A stretch of DNA of 64,000 nucleotides from Winogradskyella costae (GTDB lineage: Bacteria; Bacteroidota; Bacteroidia; Flavobacteriales; Flavobacteriaceae). The stretch is from positions 62,001 through 126,000 of the forward strand of contig NZ_JABFDK010000001.1 of NCBI RefSeq assembly GCF_013403865.1. The letters are read 5' to 3'. Below are positions 55,338 through 64,000 of this stretch, one piece after another; position 1 is the first letter of the stretch, and every line of letters starts with the position of its first letter. Position numbers and translations under genes: made by a program. Under the pieces are notes generated by a model, which did not search any database, was not told the origin of the DNA, and saw nothing but the letters and a program-made list of their open reading frames with translations.

Positions 55338-55368
55338 AAAAAGAGCAACAGTTAATGTTGCTCTTTTT
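55338..55368. terminator. Bidirectional terminator between DUF1456 and sucC
   Basis: Perfect 13-bp stem AAAAAGAGCAACA (55338-55350) / TGTTGCTCTTTTT (55356-55368), loop GTTAA. It serves the convergent genes on both sides. Confidence 0.8.
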
Positions 55369-55417
55369 GATTTATGTCAATACCTGTCAAATTTTGAGAA
55401 CCCGACTAAAGTAATGT

Positions 55418-56608
55418 TTATCCTAAAACTTGTTGCACCTTATCAGCTGCTTCTTGGAATTCAGTTGCACTCATAACATCCAATCCAGAATTATCAATTA
55501 ATTCTTTAGCGATATCTGCATTTGTTCCTTGTAAACGTACGATGATTGGTACAGTAATATTACCCATGTTTTTATAAGCATCAATGACACCTTGTGCAAC
55601 ACGATCACATCTTACAATTCCTCCAAAAATGTTAATTAAGATTGCTTTTACAGCAGGATCTTTTAATATGATTTTGAAAGCTGCTTCTACTCTAGCCGCA
55701 TCAGCAGTACCACCAACATCTAAAAAGTTAGCTGGCTCACCACCCGCTTGCTTAATTAAATCCATTGTTGCCATTGCTAAACCAGCACCATTTACCATAC
55801 AACCAACGTTTCCGTCTAAGTCTACATAGTTTAAGCCTAAAGCACCTGCTTCAACCTCAATTTGGTTTTCCTCACGTAAATCACGTAATTCAGCTAAATC
55901 TCTATGTCTGTATAATGCGTTTGCATCTAAAGTTACTTTAGCATCAACAGCCATTATTTTGCTGTCACTAGTTTTTAAAACTGGGTTAATTTCAAATAAT
56001 GATGCATCCGATTTATCATAAGCGGTATATAAAGCCGTTACAAATTTTGTCATTTCTTTAAAAGCTGTACCAGATAAACCTAAGTTAAACGCGATACGAC
56101 GCGCTTGAAAAGGTAAAATCCCTGTTGCAGGATCAATTTCTTCGTTATGTATTAATTCTGGAGTTTCTTCAGCAACCGTTTCAATATCCATTCCACCTTC
56201 TGTAGAATATACAATCATGTTCCTTCCTGTAGCACGATTTAATAAAACAGACATATAGTATTCATTCGGCTCACTTTCACCTGGATAATAAACATCTTCT
56301 GCAACTAAAACTTGATGAACACGTTTTCCTTCTGCAGAAGTTTGAGGTGTTACCAAATCCATTCCTATGATTTGTCCTGCAATTTCTTCAACTTCCTTAA
56401 GGTTTTTAGCCAACTTAACGCCACCACCTTTTCCACGTCCACCTGCATGAACTTGTGCTTTTATAACATGCCAACCTGTTTCAGTTTCAGCTGTTAATTG
56501 CTTTGCTGCATCAACAGCTTCTTTAGCACTTTGAGCTACAATTCCACGTTGAATTCGTACCCCAAAACTGCTTAATAATTCTTTTCCTTGATATTCGTGT
56601 AAATTCAT
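55418..56608 (-). CDS. sucC: Succinyl-CoA ligase (ADP-forming) beta subunit
   Basis: The beta subunit of the TCA-cycle enzyme interconverting succinyl-CoA and succinate with nucleotide phosphorylation. The 396-residue protein begins [17 protein letters not shown], has the ATP-grasp strand [19 protein letters not shown] (about 48-66), metal-binding [30 protein letters not shown] and the phosphohistidine-loop side [14 protein letters not shown] with [12 protein letters not shown]. Full length. The alpha subunit gene sucD is not adjacent, as is frequent in this phylum. Confidence 0.97.
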   Translation of the reverse strand: MNLHEYQGKELLSSFGVRIQRGIVAQSAKEAVDAAKQLTAETETGWHVIKAQVHAGGRGKGGGVKLAKNLKEVEEIAGQIIGMDLVTPQTSAEGKRVHQVLVAEDVYYPGESEPNEYYMSVLLNRATGRNMIVYSTEGGMDIETVAEETPELIHNEEIDPATGILPFQARRIAFNLGLSGTAFKEMTKFVTALYTAYDKSDASLFEINPVLKTSDSKIMAVDAKVTLDANALYRHRDLAELRDLREENQIEVEAGALGLNYVDLDGNVGCMVNGAGLAMATMDLIKQAGGEPANFLDVGGTADAARVEAAFKIILKDPAVKAILINIFGGIVRCDRVAQGVIDAYKNMGNITVPIIVRLQGTNADIAKELIDNSGLDVMSATEFQEAADKVQQVLG

Positions 56609-56634
56609 TTTTAATCAGAAATTTATTGGTCCAA

Positions 56635-56665
56635 CAAAAATAAGCATACTAATAGTTTCTACCAA
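56635..56665 (-). promoter_or_regulatory. Promoter for sucC
   Basis: On the minus strand TTGG (56665-56662) precedes TATTTTTG (56642-56635) at about 20 bases, matching the Bacteroidota consensus; the ATG is 27 bases further on. Confidence 0.5.
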
Positions 56666-56748
56666 TAGTTTTTAAAATTGATTTGACCTTAATACCTTAC
56701 CCTTTTTAAATTAGTAGCACTCAGTTGAGAATGAAATTTAGATATTAG

Positions 56749-57405
56749 TTAGTCTATTAATCGTTTTATAGCCGAAAATGCTTTATCTACTAAATGATCC
56801 TCAACAACAATCGTAAATTCGTTAGTTGTTGAAACCACTTCATATAAAGTAATGTTTTCCCAAGCTAAACGTTTAAAAATCTGATAATACAAGCCAACTA
56901 TTTTAGAATTCCCCTTAGGCAAATAAATACTTATCGCAGACAGTTTTTCTTGTAATCCTATTTGATTTTCTTCTTTGAACGCTTTGAGAACACTCTCTTT
57001 CTCTGAGGTGGATATAATAATATTACTTTCAAACATGCCTCGTGTAAACGCATAAAAAGTTTGATGATTTTCGCTAATTTTCTCTAAAATTTGAGAATGA
57101 CTATGTATTAAGGTTTTTGAGTTTTCAAATGTAAAATCACTTAAGTTAGAGCGCACCGTAATATCACCTAATTCATTAAAGGCTTTCTTTAAGCTTTTCG
57201 AATTTTCGAGATTTAACGGTTGTTGATAACGGCGCAAGGCCATCATAATAGCTCCGTCTTTTATAGGCTTCCGTAACATTTTAGAAATCGGATCATTCAA
57301 CTCTTTAGCTAAAGCAGAAAAATTAATAATTTCCTTAGATAAACCTTCCTCTAAAAAAGGACTGGCAACTATAATATCTTGGACACAAGAGGCGATGGTC
57401 TTCAC
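56749..57405 (-). CDS. ACT-like domain protein divergent from lysA
   Basis: A 218-residue cytoplasmic protein. Residues about 1-60 are helical (VQDIIVASPFLEEGLSKEII), perhaps winged-helix-like, and residues about 145-218 look like an ACT-type regulatory domain of aspartate kinases (LSAISIYLPKGNSKIVGLYY; YEVVSTTNEFTIVVEDHLVD; AFSAIKRLI). No amino-acid kinase domain is present. Divergent placement next to lysA suggests a lysine-responsive role, but no ligand-binding residue can be confirmed. The alternative is a wholly uncharacterised family. Confidence 0.6.
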   Translation of the reverse strand: MKTIASCVQDIIVASPFLEEGLSKEIINFSALAKELNDPISKMLRKPIKDGAIMMALRRYQQPLNLENSKSLKKAFNELGDITVRSNLSDFTFENSKTLIHSHSQILEKISENHQTFYAFTRGMFESNIIISTSEKESVLKAFKEENQIGLQEKLSAISIYLPKGNSKIVGLYYQIFKRLAWENITLYEVVSTTNEFTIVVEDHLVDKAFSAIKRLID

Positions 57406-57642
57406 ACGTTTAAATTTTGATGATTTTAAAGAAACATAATAATAAAATTAAGAACGTATGGAACCACTTCGTTCTCGTATTTAAAGGCTTCAGTATCACT
57501 TAAAGAAAATATTTTACTTTTAAATACGTGTTTTGTTTTGTTAACTATTTAACATATTGTGCAAAAGTAGCAATATTTTATCATTTTTATGTTTATTATA
57601 GGGATTACATTTATTTTCGCCATCTAACTTTAAGATTAAAAA

Positions 57643-58848
57643 ATGAAAGAGAATACCTTATTACAGATTGCGAAGGATTTTGGAAGTCCCGTTTATGTTT
57701 ATGATGCCGAAAAAATAGAATTTCAATATAAGCGATTAACAAAAGCGTTTAGTAAGGTAAAAAATCTTAAGCTAAACTATGCCGTTAAAGCATTGTCTAA
57801 TATTTCTGTTTTAAGATTATTTAATAAGTTGGGATCAGGAATTGATACGGTTTCGATTCAAGAATTACGTTTAGGGTTAAAAGCCGGATTTAAACCAGAG
57901 GATATTATCTTTACTCCAAACGGTGTGTCTTTAGAGGAAATTGAAGAAGCTGCAAAATTAGGCGTTCAGATTAATATTGATAATTTGTCTATCCTAGAAC
58001 AATTTGGAACTAAGCATCCAAAAGTTCCAGTTTGTATTCGAATAAATCCACATGTCATGGCAGGTGGAAATACCAATATTTCTGTTGGACATATCGATAG
58101 TAAATTCGGAATTTCAATACATCAGATTCCTCTATTACTTCGTATTGTAGAAAACACAAATATGAATATTAACGGTATTCATATGCATACTGGAAGTGAT
58201 ATTTTAGACATTGATGTCTTTTTATATGCTAGTGAAATATTATTTGAAACTGCGAAAAACTTCAAAACACTGCAATTTATAGATTTTGGTTCCGGATTTA
58301 AAGTGCCTTATAAAAAAGGAGATATTGAAACCAATATTGAAGAATTAGGCGAAAAATTATCGCAGCGTTTCAACGAATTCTGTAAAGAATATGGTAAAGA
58401 TTTAACCTTAGCATTTGAGCCTGGTAAATTTCTAGTAAGTGAAGCTGGTGTATTTTTAGCTAAAGTAAATGTGGTAAAGCAAACTACCTCAACTGTTTTT
58501 GCTCAAATCGATTCTGGTTTTAATCATTTAATACGACCAATGTTATACGGATCTCAACATGATATTCTAAACATTTCAAATCCAAAAGGACGCGAACGTT
58601 TCTATTCTGTAGTTGGTTATATCTGTGAGACTGATACGTTTGCCAATAATAGACGCATTTCTGAAATCAATGAAAATGATATTTTATGTTTTAAAAATGC
58701 AGGTGCTTATTGCTATTCTATGGCTAGCAATTACAACTCGCGTTATAGACCAGCTGAAGTATTACTTTACAAGGGTAAAGCTCACTTAATAAGAAAGCGC
58801 GAAACTTTTGATGACATCTTAAATAATCAAGTTGATATGGTCCTATAA
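57643..58848 (+). CDS. lysA: Diaminopimelate decarboxylase
   Basis: Decarboxylates meso-diaminopimelate to L-lysine, the last pathway step. The 401-residue fold-type III PLP enzyme has the Schiff-base lysine in LNYAVKALSN (K49), the HMHTGSDILD loop, FGSGFKVPYKKGD, the EPGKFLV phosphate region (usually EPGR) and GAYCYSMASNYNSR near the C-terminus, which provides substrate and cofactor contacts. Full length for the family. It diverges from the ACT-like gene; 237 bases separate them. Confidence 0.97.
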   Translation: MKENTLLQIAKDFGSPVYVYDAEKIEFQYKRLTKAFSKVKNLKLNYAVKALSNISVLRLFNKLGSGIDTVSIQELRLGLKAGFKPEDIIFTPNGVSLEEIEEAAKLGVQINIDNLSILEQFGTKHPKVPVCIRINPHVMAGGNTNISVGHIDSKFGISIHQIPLLLRIVENTNMNINGIHMHTGSDILDIDVFLYASEILFETAKNFKTLQFIDFGSGFKVPYKKGDIETNIEELGEKLSQRFNEFCKEYGKDLTLAFEPGKFLVSEAGVFLAKVNVVKQTTSTVFAQIDSGFNHLIRPMLYGSQHDILNISNPKGRERFYSVVGYICETDTFANNRRISEINENDILCFKNAGAYCYSMASNYNSRYRPAEVLLYKGKAHLIRKRETFDDILNNQVDMVL

Positions 58849-58893
58849 ATCGACTTAATTGCGTTAATCTTTTTTTGTTTTAGAGTACATTAC

Positions 58894-58935
58894 TATAGCG
58901 TTTGCAACTACCTTTGGATAATTGTAAACGCTATA
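58894..58935. promoter_or_regulatory. Large inverted repeat enclosing a TAnnTTTG box
   Basis: Fourteen-base arms TATAGCGTTTGCAA (58894-58907) and TTGTAAACGCTATA (58922-58935), one mismatch, 14 bases apart. The spacer contains TACCTTTG (58909-58916), a perfect TAnnTTTG box. The right arm ends 3 bases before the ATG of the transporter gene. This looks like an operator around a promoter; a hairpin is the alternative. Confidence 0.6.
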
Positions 58936-58938
58936 AAT

Positions 58939-59949
58939 ATGACTCAAATTCCTCCTAAAATAATTCGTCAAATCTTTGTTTTACTATTAATCCTACTCTT
59001 TGGTAGTTTGATTTTTAGTGAAATGTTACCGTATCTGAGTGGTGTTTTAGGAGCGATTACCTTCTACATATTATTAAGGAAATTAATGAAAAAGTTGGTA
59101 AATCAATATAATTGGAGACCTACACTGGCTGCAATAGCCTTAATGCTAGGATCCTTCATAGTTATAATGATTCCACTTACTGGTTTTGGAATAATGTTGG
59201 GTAACAAAATTTCGGATGTTGCTAGTAATAGTGAAAAAGTTATTGATGCCTTTAAAGATCAGATTAGTAAAATAAAATTTGAAACAGGTATTGATATCAA
59301 TTCTCAAATTGATACACAAGGCATTACCTCATGGCTTTCTGAAAGTTTACAAAGCATGGCTGGAAACACATTTAACTTACTGATTGCGATAGGTTTAATG
59401 TACTTTATGTTGTTTTTTATGCTTACCAATCGCAAAGAACTCAGACAATCCTTACGAGATTACTTGCCTCTGAATAACGATAATGTTAATGAGATCGGTA
59501 AAGAAGTGCAAGCCATGGTAAAATCTAACGCTATTGGTATTCCTTTGGTTGCACTAGCTCAAGGTATAATTGCTCTAATTGGTTTTTTGATTTTTGGTGT
59601 CGAAGAACCCTTCTTTTGGTTTGTTATAGTAACCATCGGGTCTATGATTCCTTTTATAGGAACATTTATAGGAATTATACCTGTATTTATACTATCCTTA
59701 TCCTCGGGTAATGCATTTCAAGCATGGGGAATACTAATTTATGGTGTTGTTGTTGTTGGTTTAACAGATAACATTATCAGACTATATGCCTTAAAGCGAT
59801 TAGATGATGTCCATCCTTTAATCACACTTATTGGTGTAGTAGTCGGTGTCCCTCTATTTGGATTTATAGGGTTAATTTTTGGCCCCTTATTAATCAGCAT
59901 TTTTATGGCATTAGTTAGAATCTACAAAGAGGAGTACAGCAAGTCTTAA
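58939..59949 (+). CDS. AI-2E family (PerM-like) transporter
   Basis: A 336-residue inner-membrane protein with about eight helices: a pair at the N-terminus (LLLILLFGSLIFSEMLPYLSG), a periplasmic stretch with GIDINSQIDTQGITSWLSES, and the family core GIPLVALAQGIIALIGFLIFG, followed by GSMIPFIGTFIGIIPVFI and GVVVGVPLFGFIGLIFGPLL. The family name comes from E. coli TqsA (autoinducer-2 export), but other members are Na+/H+ antiporters, so the substrate is open. It has its own elaborate control region. Confidence 0.9.
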   Translation: MTQIPPKIIRQIFVLLLILLFGSLIFSEMLPYLSGVLGAITFYILLRKLMKKLVNQYNWRPTLAAIALMLGSFIVIMIPLTGFGIMLGNKISDVASNSEKVIDAFKDQISKIKFETGIDINSQIDTQGITSWLSESLQSMAGNTFNLLIAIGLMYFMLFFMLTNRKELRQSLRDYLPLNNDNVNEIGKEVQAMVKSNAIGIPLVALAQGIIALIGFLIFGVEEPFFWFVIVTIGSMIPFIGTFIGIIPVFILSLSSGNAFQAWGILIYGVVVVGLTDNIIRLYALKRLDDVHPLITLIGVVVGVPLFGFIGLIFGPLLISIFMALVRIYKEEYSKS

Positions 59950-60046
59950 GTGGGTCATTTTTTCAATCCAATTAAATTATAATAATGATAATTAAGCTAT
60001 TAGCAACTTTGTAGCTCGTTATAATTAATTGAATCAACCTCCTCAC

Positions 60047-60789
60047 ATGACGTCAAAATTCAATGCGCTGCCTCAATTCTCACTATTTATTTCATTATTC
60101 CTGCTTACTAGCATGCTGTCTTTTACGCAAGGCACAAGGCTACTTTGGCAACCTGATTTAAGTGCAACACATATTACGCATACCTATGGAAGTGATATTT
60201 GGGTTTTAGCATTAAATTCTAGCGAAGCTAAACGCATCACTTCTACTTCTGCAAGTGAATCTACCCCTACTTTTCGCCTAATGGTAATTGGATTGCTTTC
60301 AGTTCTAATTGAGCTGGCACAAACAATGTGTATATGGTTTCTAAAAACGGAGGAGAACCAAAACGCTTAACGTGGCACCCAAGCAGATCGATCTACTGTT
60401 AGAGATTGAACAAACGATGGTAAACATACACGATTTGCTATTAACAAGGAAACTGCTCCACATCCATATAACAGACTTTATACTATTTCAGTTGAAGGTG
60501 GCGCACTTCAAATTGGGGAGGCCTGGTAAAATCATCGACACATTATGCACTTATTGATGGTGGAAGTTTAACGGCGCCAGACAACGCTGTATTTGATTCT
60601 ATAAATAATAAATGGATTGCAGAGAATGAAGGAGTCGCTCCAGATATTAAAGTGAGACAAGATGCAAAAGCATTGTCTAATGGAAAAGATCCCCAACTTG
60701 AAAAAGCCATCGAAGAATTAATAAAACAATTAGGTATTAAAAATGAAATTAAAGCACCTCATTTCCCGACACCAATAAAAGGCAACTAA
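60047..60789 (+). pseudogene. Tricorn-type S41 protease gene with large internal deletion
   Basis: The ATG at 60047 starts a signal peptide and the tricorn beta-propeller start (about LLWQPDLSATHITHTYGSDI and ALNSSEAKRITSTSASESTP). The frame is then broken: related coding pieces (VYMVSKNGGEPKRLTW-like; PYNRLYTISVEGGALQIGEAW) appear in different frames up to about 60525. From 60541 to 60789 an uninterrupted frame reads HYALIDGGSLTAPDNAVFDS, then GVAPDIKVRQDAKAL and DPQLEKAIEELIKQLG to a stop, which is the C-terminal end of the roughly 1080-residue family. The protease core with its catalytic residues, perhaps 850 codons, is gone. Confidence 0.85.
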
Positions 60790-60891
60790 ATAACACTATA
60801 AAAGGTTTAGATATTGTATTTGCCGAAATCCTTTTCACGATATTTAGGAGTGCGGCTTGTTTTAAAATAAAAAACGATGCCGATTATGAAT

Positions 60892-61419
60892 TTAGGTCCC
60901 AATCTTACCCGTAAAATGATTCACTTTAGGATTTATAGGGTTACCTGTAGTCCTTCTATTAATAGCTATTTGACCACAGTGCCAAATTGAATCCGCAATC
61001 GGACCGTTAATTTGATTCCAAAATGGAATTTCGCGTTCTCTAATAATAATTTTGTATTGCGAAATATCATCACTCGTTCTTAAAATATCTGCAGCCGTTT
61101 TTAAGTTGTGTAAAGTTTTAAATCTCAATTCTAAATAAGACAGTGTCTCTTTTACTTTGCTGTTAGATTGCTTTAAAGTTGAATTTACAATAGTATTCGA
61201 TAAGTTATAAATATGACTTATCGTTTCTTCTGTAGACTTTCCTTCTTGATTGGCCTTAAATGCTAAATTTTCAGACGTTAAACTATCTGTAGCCCAATAA
61301 AATCGAAACCCTAAGGCATCAACCATGCGGGCTGCCATAGTGCCTGCTGTAAACTCTTCTGAAGCTTCAGGTAATTCGTAATATGGAACGTCGTTATTAT
61401 TTTGAAGGGTACTAGACAT
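60892..61419 (-). CDS. DinB-like protein
   Basis: A 175-residue four-helix-bundle protein of DinB type: AARMVDALGFRFYWATDSLTSENL in helix 1, ETISHIYNLSNTIV with a putative metal-binding histidine, and NGPIADSIWHCGQIAINRR with the second histidine near residues 145-155. DinB-like proteins are often metal-dependent thiol-transfer or unknown-function enzymes. It starts 44 bases downstream of the PPK2 gene, on the same strand, and is probably co-transcribed. Confidence 0.78.
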   Translation of the reverse strand: MSSTLQNNNDVPYYELPEASEEFTAGTMAARMVDALGFRFYWATDSLTSENLAFKANQEGKSTEETISHIYNLSNTIVNSTLKQSNSKVKETLSYLELRFKTLHNLKTAADILRTSDDISQYKIIIREREIPFWNQINGPIADSIWHCGQIAINRRTTGNPINPKVNHFTGKIGT

Positions 61420-61462
61420 GTGAAATTTAATATTAATAGATTCTAAAAATCAGAGTTTAATC

Positions 61463-62341
61463 TTATTCATTTTCAAGTTGACTCTTGTAAGAATCTATAT
61501 TCATTTTTTGACTCTCAGGTAATTCTGGCTCCTTAATATCTGTATATTCTTTAAGTGTATCATAAAGTATTTTTGCTACGATATAGCGCGCTGTTGGCTT
61601 GTCGTCTGCAGGAAGATTATACCAAGGAGCATGAGGTTTTGATGTTTTATTAATCGCATCTTCATAGCACGTTTGGTAACTATCCCAATGCTCACGCTCG
61701 TCTAAATCATCAGGCGAAAACTTCCAATTTTTATTAGGCTTCTCTAAACGTCGTAGTAATCTATTTTTTTGCTCTTCTTTTGAAAGATTCAAAAAGAATT
61801 TAAAAATAATGGTACCATTATCGGCAATATGTTTTTCAAAATTATTAATTTGATTGAAGCGCTTGTCCCAAAACGTATCATCGACATCACTGAGCGTTGT
61901 TACATTCGGAATATTCTCGTATAATAGATATTCAGGATGTACTCTTGTAACTAATACATTTTCGTAGTGGGTTCTATTAAAAATACCGAATTTACCTCTT
62001 GCAGGTAATGCTTTTACATGCCGCCATAGGTAATCGTGTTTTAATTCTAAATCTGTTGGTTTCTTAAAGCTATGCGCTATAATACCTCTAACATTAAACT
62101 CTTTGAAAACTTCTCGAATCAAACTATCTTTACCAGCTGTATCCATACCTTGAATACAAAAAAGCACAGAATATTTTCCGTGTGCATACATTCTATTTTG
62201 GATATCTGCTAAATCGCGACTAACTTTTCTTAATTCCTTTTCTATCTTCTTTTCACTAGCATCTAAATCGAATGTTGTCGATAAATCTTTAATATTAATT
62301 TGAGATGAAATTTTGAAATCTTTTATTTGAACGTCTTTCAT
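61463..62341 (-). CDS. ppk2: Polyphosphate kinase 2 family protein
   Basis: Uses polyphosphate to phosphorylate nucleotides (or the reverse). The 292-residue protein has Walker A IQGMDTAGKDSL (63-74), the lid/Walker B region KALPARGKFGIFNRTHYENVLVTRVH with its conserved R-T-H-Y-E, and WKFSPDDLDEREHWDSY. Length and GMDTAGKD loop fit the one-domain PPK2 group, possibly class III acting on AMP and ADP (inference). No ppk1 or ppx is near. Confidence 0.92.
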   Translation of the reverse strand: MKDVQIKDFKISSQINIKDLSTTFDLDASEKKIEKELRKVSRDLADIQNRMYAHGKYSVLFCIQGMDTAGKDSLIREVFKEFNVRGIIAHSFKKPTDLELKHDYLWRHVKALPARGKFGIFNRTHYENVLVTRVHPEYLLYENIPNVTTLSDVDDTFWDKRFNQINNFEKHIADNGTIIFKFFLNLSKEEQKNRLLRRLEKPNKNWKFSPDDLDEREHWDSYQTCYEDAINKTSKPHAPWYNLPADDKPTARYIVAKILYDTLKEYTDIKEPELPESQKMNIDSYKSQLENE

Positions 62342-62497
62342 AGATTTAAATATAATTTACGATTACTTAAAGTAGCAGAATCATTATTCTAATTTACTCT
62401 TAATTTTGCCTCTAGCGATTCCAAAAGGAACAATTTATAGAGAAAGTTTCATCGTAAAATAGTGTGTTAATTTTACTATTACGATGGAGATTAACTT

Positions 62498-63661
62498 TTA
62501 TTTTGAAGCAAAAGCTTGAACATCACTTTCGCTTACTTCATTTCCTCCTAAAATAATAAGACGTTCTATTACATTGCGCAATTCTCGTATATTACCCGTC
62601 CAGTCATAATTCTGAAGCAATTTAATAGCTTTATCTGAAAATGACTTTTTAGCCGTTCCGTGCTCGTTAGAAATCTTTTCAGAAAAATAATTTATTAAAA
62701 GAGGAATATCTACGCGTCTATCATTTAAAGACGGGACTTCAATTAAAATCACGGCTAATCTGTGATACAAATCCTCTCTAAATTTGCCCTCTTCAATTTC
62801 TTTCTTAAGATTTTTGTTGGTCGCTGCAATTACTCTAACATTGACTTTTATATCTTTATCGCTTCCAACACGTTGAATGCGACTTTCTTGTAAGGCACGT
62901 AATACTTTGGCTTGAGCCGACAAACTCATGTCGCCAATTTCATCTAAGAATATGGTCCCACCATTGGCTGCTTCAAATTTCCCTGCTCTATCCTTTGCTG
63001 CAGAGGTAAAAGCACCTTTAACATGGCCGAATAATTCACTTTCAATTAATTCTGAAGGAATTGCAGCACAATTAACTTCAATCATTGGACCTTTAGAGCG
63101 TTCACTTTTTTGATGTAACCAATGTGCCACGAGCTCTTTTCCTGTTCCATTAGGTCCTGTGATTAATACACGAGCATCTGTTGGTGCCACCTTATCAATC
63201 ATGTCTTTTATTCGTTCTACACCATCGCTCTCACCAATCATCTCGTAATTTTTGCTCACTTTTTTCTTAAGCATTTTATTCTCAACGACGAGTTCTTTTC
63301 TATCTAAAGCAATACGAACGGTATTTAAAAGTCTGTTCAAATCTGGTGGCTTAGAAATATAATCAAAAGCACCTAAACGCATGGTATTTACGGCTGTGTC
63401 TAAATCTCCATGACCAGAAATCATAACCATTGGTGTTTCTGGTTTAATCTTTTTAACGGCTTCTAATACTTCAACACCATCCATTTTTGGCATTTTGATA
63501 TCACAAAGCACTAAATCGTAATCCTCTTTTTTTATTTTTTCAATTCCAACTAAACCATCTTCTGCTTCTTCTACTTGGTAGGTACTATTTTCCTCAGAAA
63601 GTATTTTAACCAACACCCGTCGTATAGCAGCTTCATCTTCGATTATTAATATTTTTGGCAT
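62498..63661 (-). CDS. NtrC-type sigma-54 response regulator without DNA-binding domain
   Basis: A 387-residue protein. Residues 1-120 are a receiver domain: acidic pocket E8/D9/E10, phospho-acceptor D54 in [13 protein letters not shown], and a K in SKPPD. Residues about 140-380 are the AAA+ sigma-54 activator domain: Walker A GPNGTGKE, the loop [17 protein letters not shown] (GAFTSA in place of GAFTGA), Walker [12 protein letters not shown], and R-finger region with [17 protein letters not shown]. It ends [16 protein letters not shown] with no Fis-type helix-turn-helix. It may act without specific enhancer binding or with a partner. No cognate histidine kinase is in the window. Confidence 0.9.
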   Translation of the reverse strand: MPKILIIEDEAAIRRVLVKILSEENSTYQVEEAEDGLVGIEKIKKEDYDLVLCDIKMPKMDGVEVLEAVKKIKPETPMVMISGHGDLDTAVNTMRLGAFDYISKPPDLNRLLNTVRIALDRKELVVENKMLKKKVSKNYEMIGESDGVERIKDMIDKVAPTDARVLITGPNGTGKELVAHWLHQKSERSKGPMIEVNCAAIPSELIESELFGHVKGAFTSAAKDRAGKFEAANGGTIFLDEIGDMSLSAQAKVLRALQESRIQRVGSDKDIKVNVRVIAATNKNLKKEIEEGKFREDLYHRLAVILIEVPSLNDRRVDIPLLINYFSEKISNEHGTAKKSFSDKAIKLLQNYDWTGNIRELRNVIERLIILGGNEVSESDVQAFASK

Positions 63662-63757
63662 AATTTATTTTTTTATTGAATATGATTTGAACACTTTAAA
63701 CTACTACTAAAATTATGTTATAGCCCAACTTTGAAAGGTGTAAATCATAAACATATT

Positions 63758-64000
63758 TTATTTTTGTATAATATGTATATCGCGTTGCGGAAAAGGAATA
63801 GACACATTATGTTCTCTAAATAAACGATCGATTTCAAACCTAATTTCGCTCTTAGGAAACTGCGCTTTAAAACTATCTGCTAAGGTAAATGACACTTTAA
63901 AATCTAAAGAACTGTCCCCGAAATTAGTAAAAACAACTCCTGGTTCTGGATCCGAAAGCACACTCTTATTTGCATTTGCTGCCTGCAGCAATAACTTTTT
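63758..64000 (-). CDS. MscS-type mechanosensitive channel, C-terminal part
   Basis: The last 80 codons of a leftward gene whose start lies beyond the window end; the frame is open to base 64000. PEPGVVFTNFGDSSLDFKVSF and SEIRFEIDRLFREHNVSIPFPQRDIHI are the C-terminal cytoplasmic beta/alpha domain of MscS small-conductance channels, which release solutes on osmotic downshock. Ion specificity and length cannot be judged from the fragment. Confidence 0.88.
   Translation of the reverse strand, partial: KKLLLQAANANKSVLSDPEPGVVFTNFGDSSLDFKVSFTLADSFKAQFPKSEIRFEIDRLFREHNVSIPFPQRDIHIIQK

Overview
The window is an AT-rich chromosomal segment from a member of the Bacteroidota, most likely a marine Flavobacteriaceae species. 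The case rests on seven proteins ending in type IX secretion system (T9SS) type B / gliding-motility C-terminal sorting domains, Bacteroidota-restricted families (DUF5606, OstA-like, flavobacterial DUF349 and DUF368 proteins), and promoters of the TTG-N17-23-TAnnTTTG type instead of sigma-70 boxes. Both ends cut genes: purA on the left and an mscS-type channel gene on the right. No rRNA, tRNA, CRISPR array or intact insertion sequence was seen.

Layout. 1-9 kb: purA, a decayed outer-membrane barrel gene, an OstA-like protein abutting a class III aminotransferase, a TPR protein, two tandem DUF368 undecaprenyl-phosphate translocase-type genes and aroE. 9-14 kb: a DUF349 protein, then leftward mazG, DUF5606, def and ruvX. 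14.5-24 kb: dapD, then a surface-glycan block with two ATP-grasp ligase-like proteins, a Stealth phosphotransferase, a CDP-glycerol-type phosphotransferase, two GT2 glycosyltransferases, a Kdo/WaaP-type kinase, a CapD-like nucleotide-sugar dehydratase and a sugar nucleotidyltransferase. 24-30 kb: cca, ctaA, a pRiA4b ORF-3-like protein, a possible divergent kinase and an ABC exporter pair.

30.4-51.8 kb is the most unusual part: seven consecutive large secreted T9SS type B proteins (about 590 to 1613 residues) plus the decayed 3' end of an eighth. They are mosaics of different N-terminal domains, two repeat families present in very different copy numbers, and two interchangeable C-terminal sorting-domain subtypes. 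No PorP/SprF-like partner gene lies in the window.

51.9-64 kb: uvrB, a TerB-like protein, a single-domain DUF1456 protein, sucC, an ACT-like protein divergent from lysA, an AI-2E family transporter behind a 14-bp inverted repeat, a tricorn-type protease pseudogene, a DinB-like protein, PPK2, an NtrC-type response regulator without a DNA-binding domain, and the end of the mscS-like gene.

Biological links: dapD and lysA belong to diaminopimelate/lysine synthesis. The DUF368 proteins and the glycan block both concern envelope polymers on lipid carriers. The T9SS proteins are predicted to form the outer surface coat. Three short heptamer tandem repeats sit exactly at the 3' ends of ruvX, cca and uvrB, and three genes (an OMP, a T9SS protein, a tricorn protease) are in decay.
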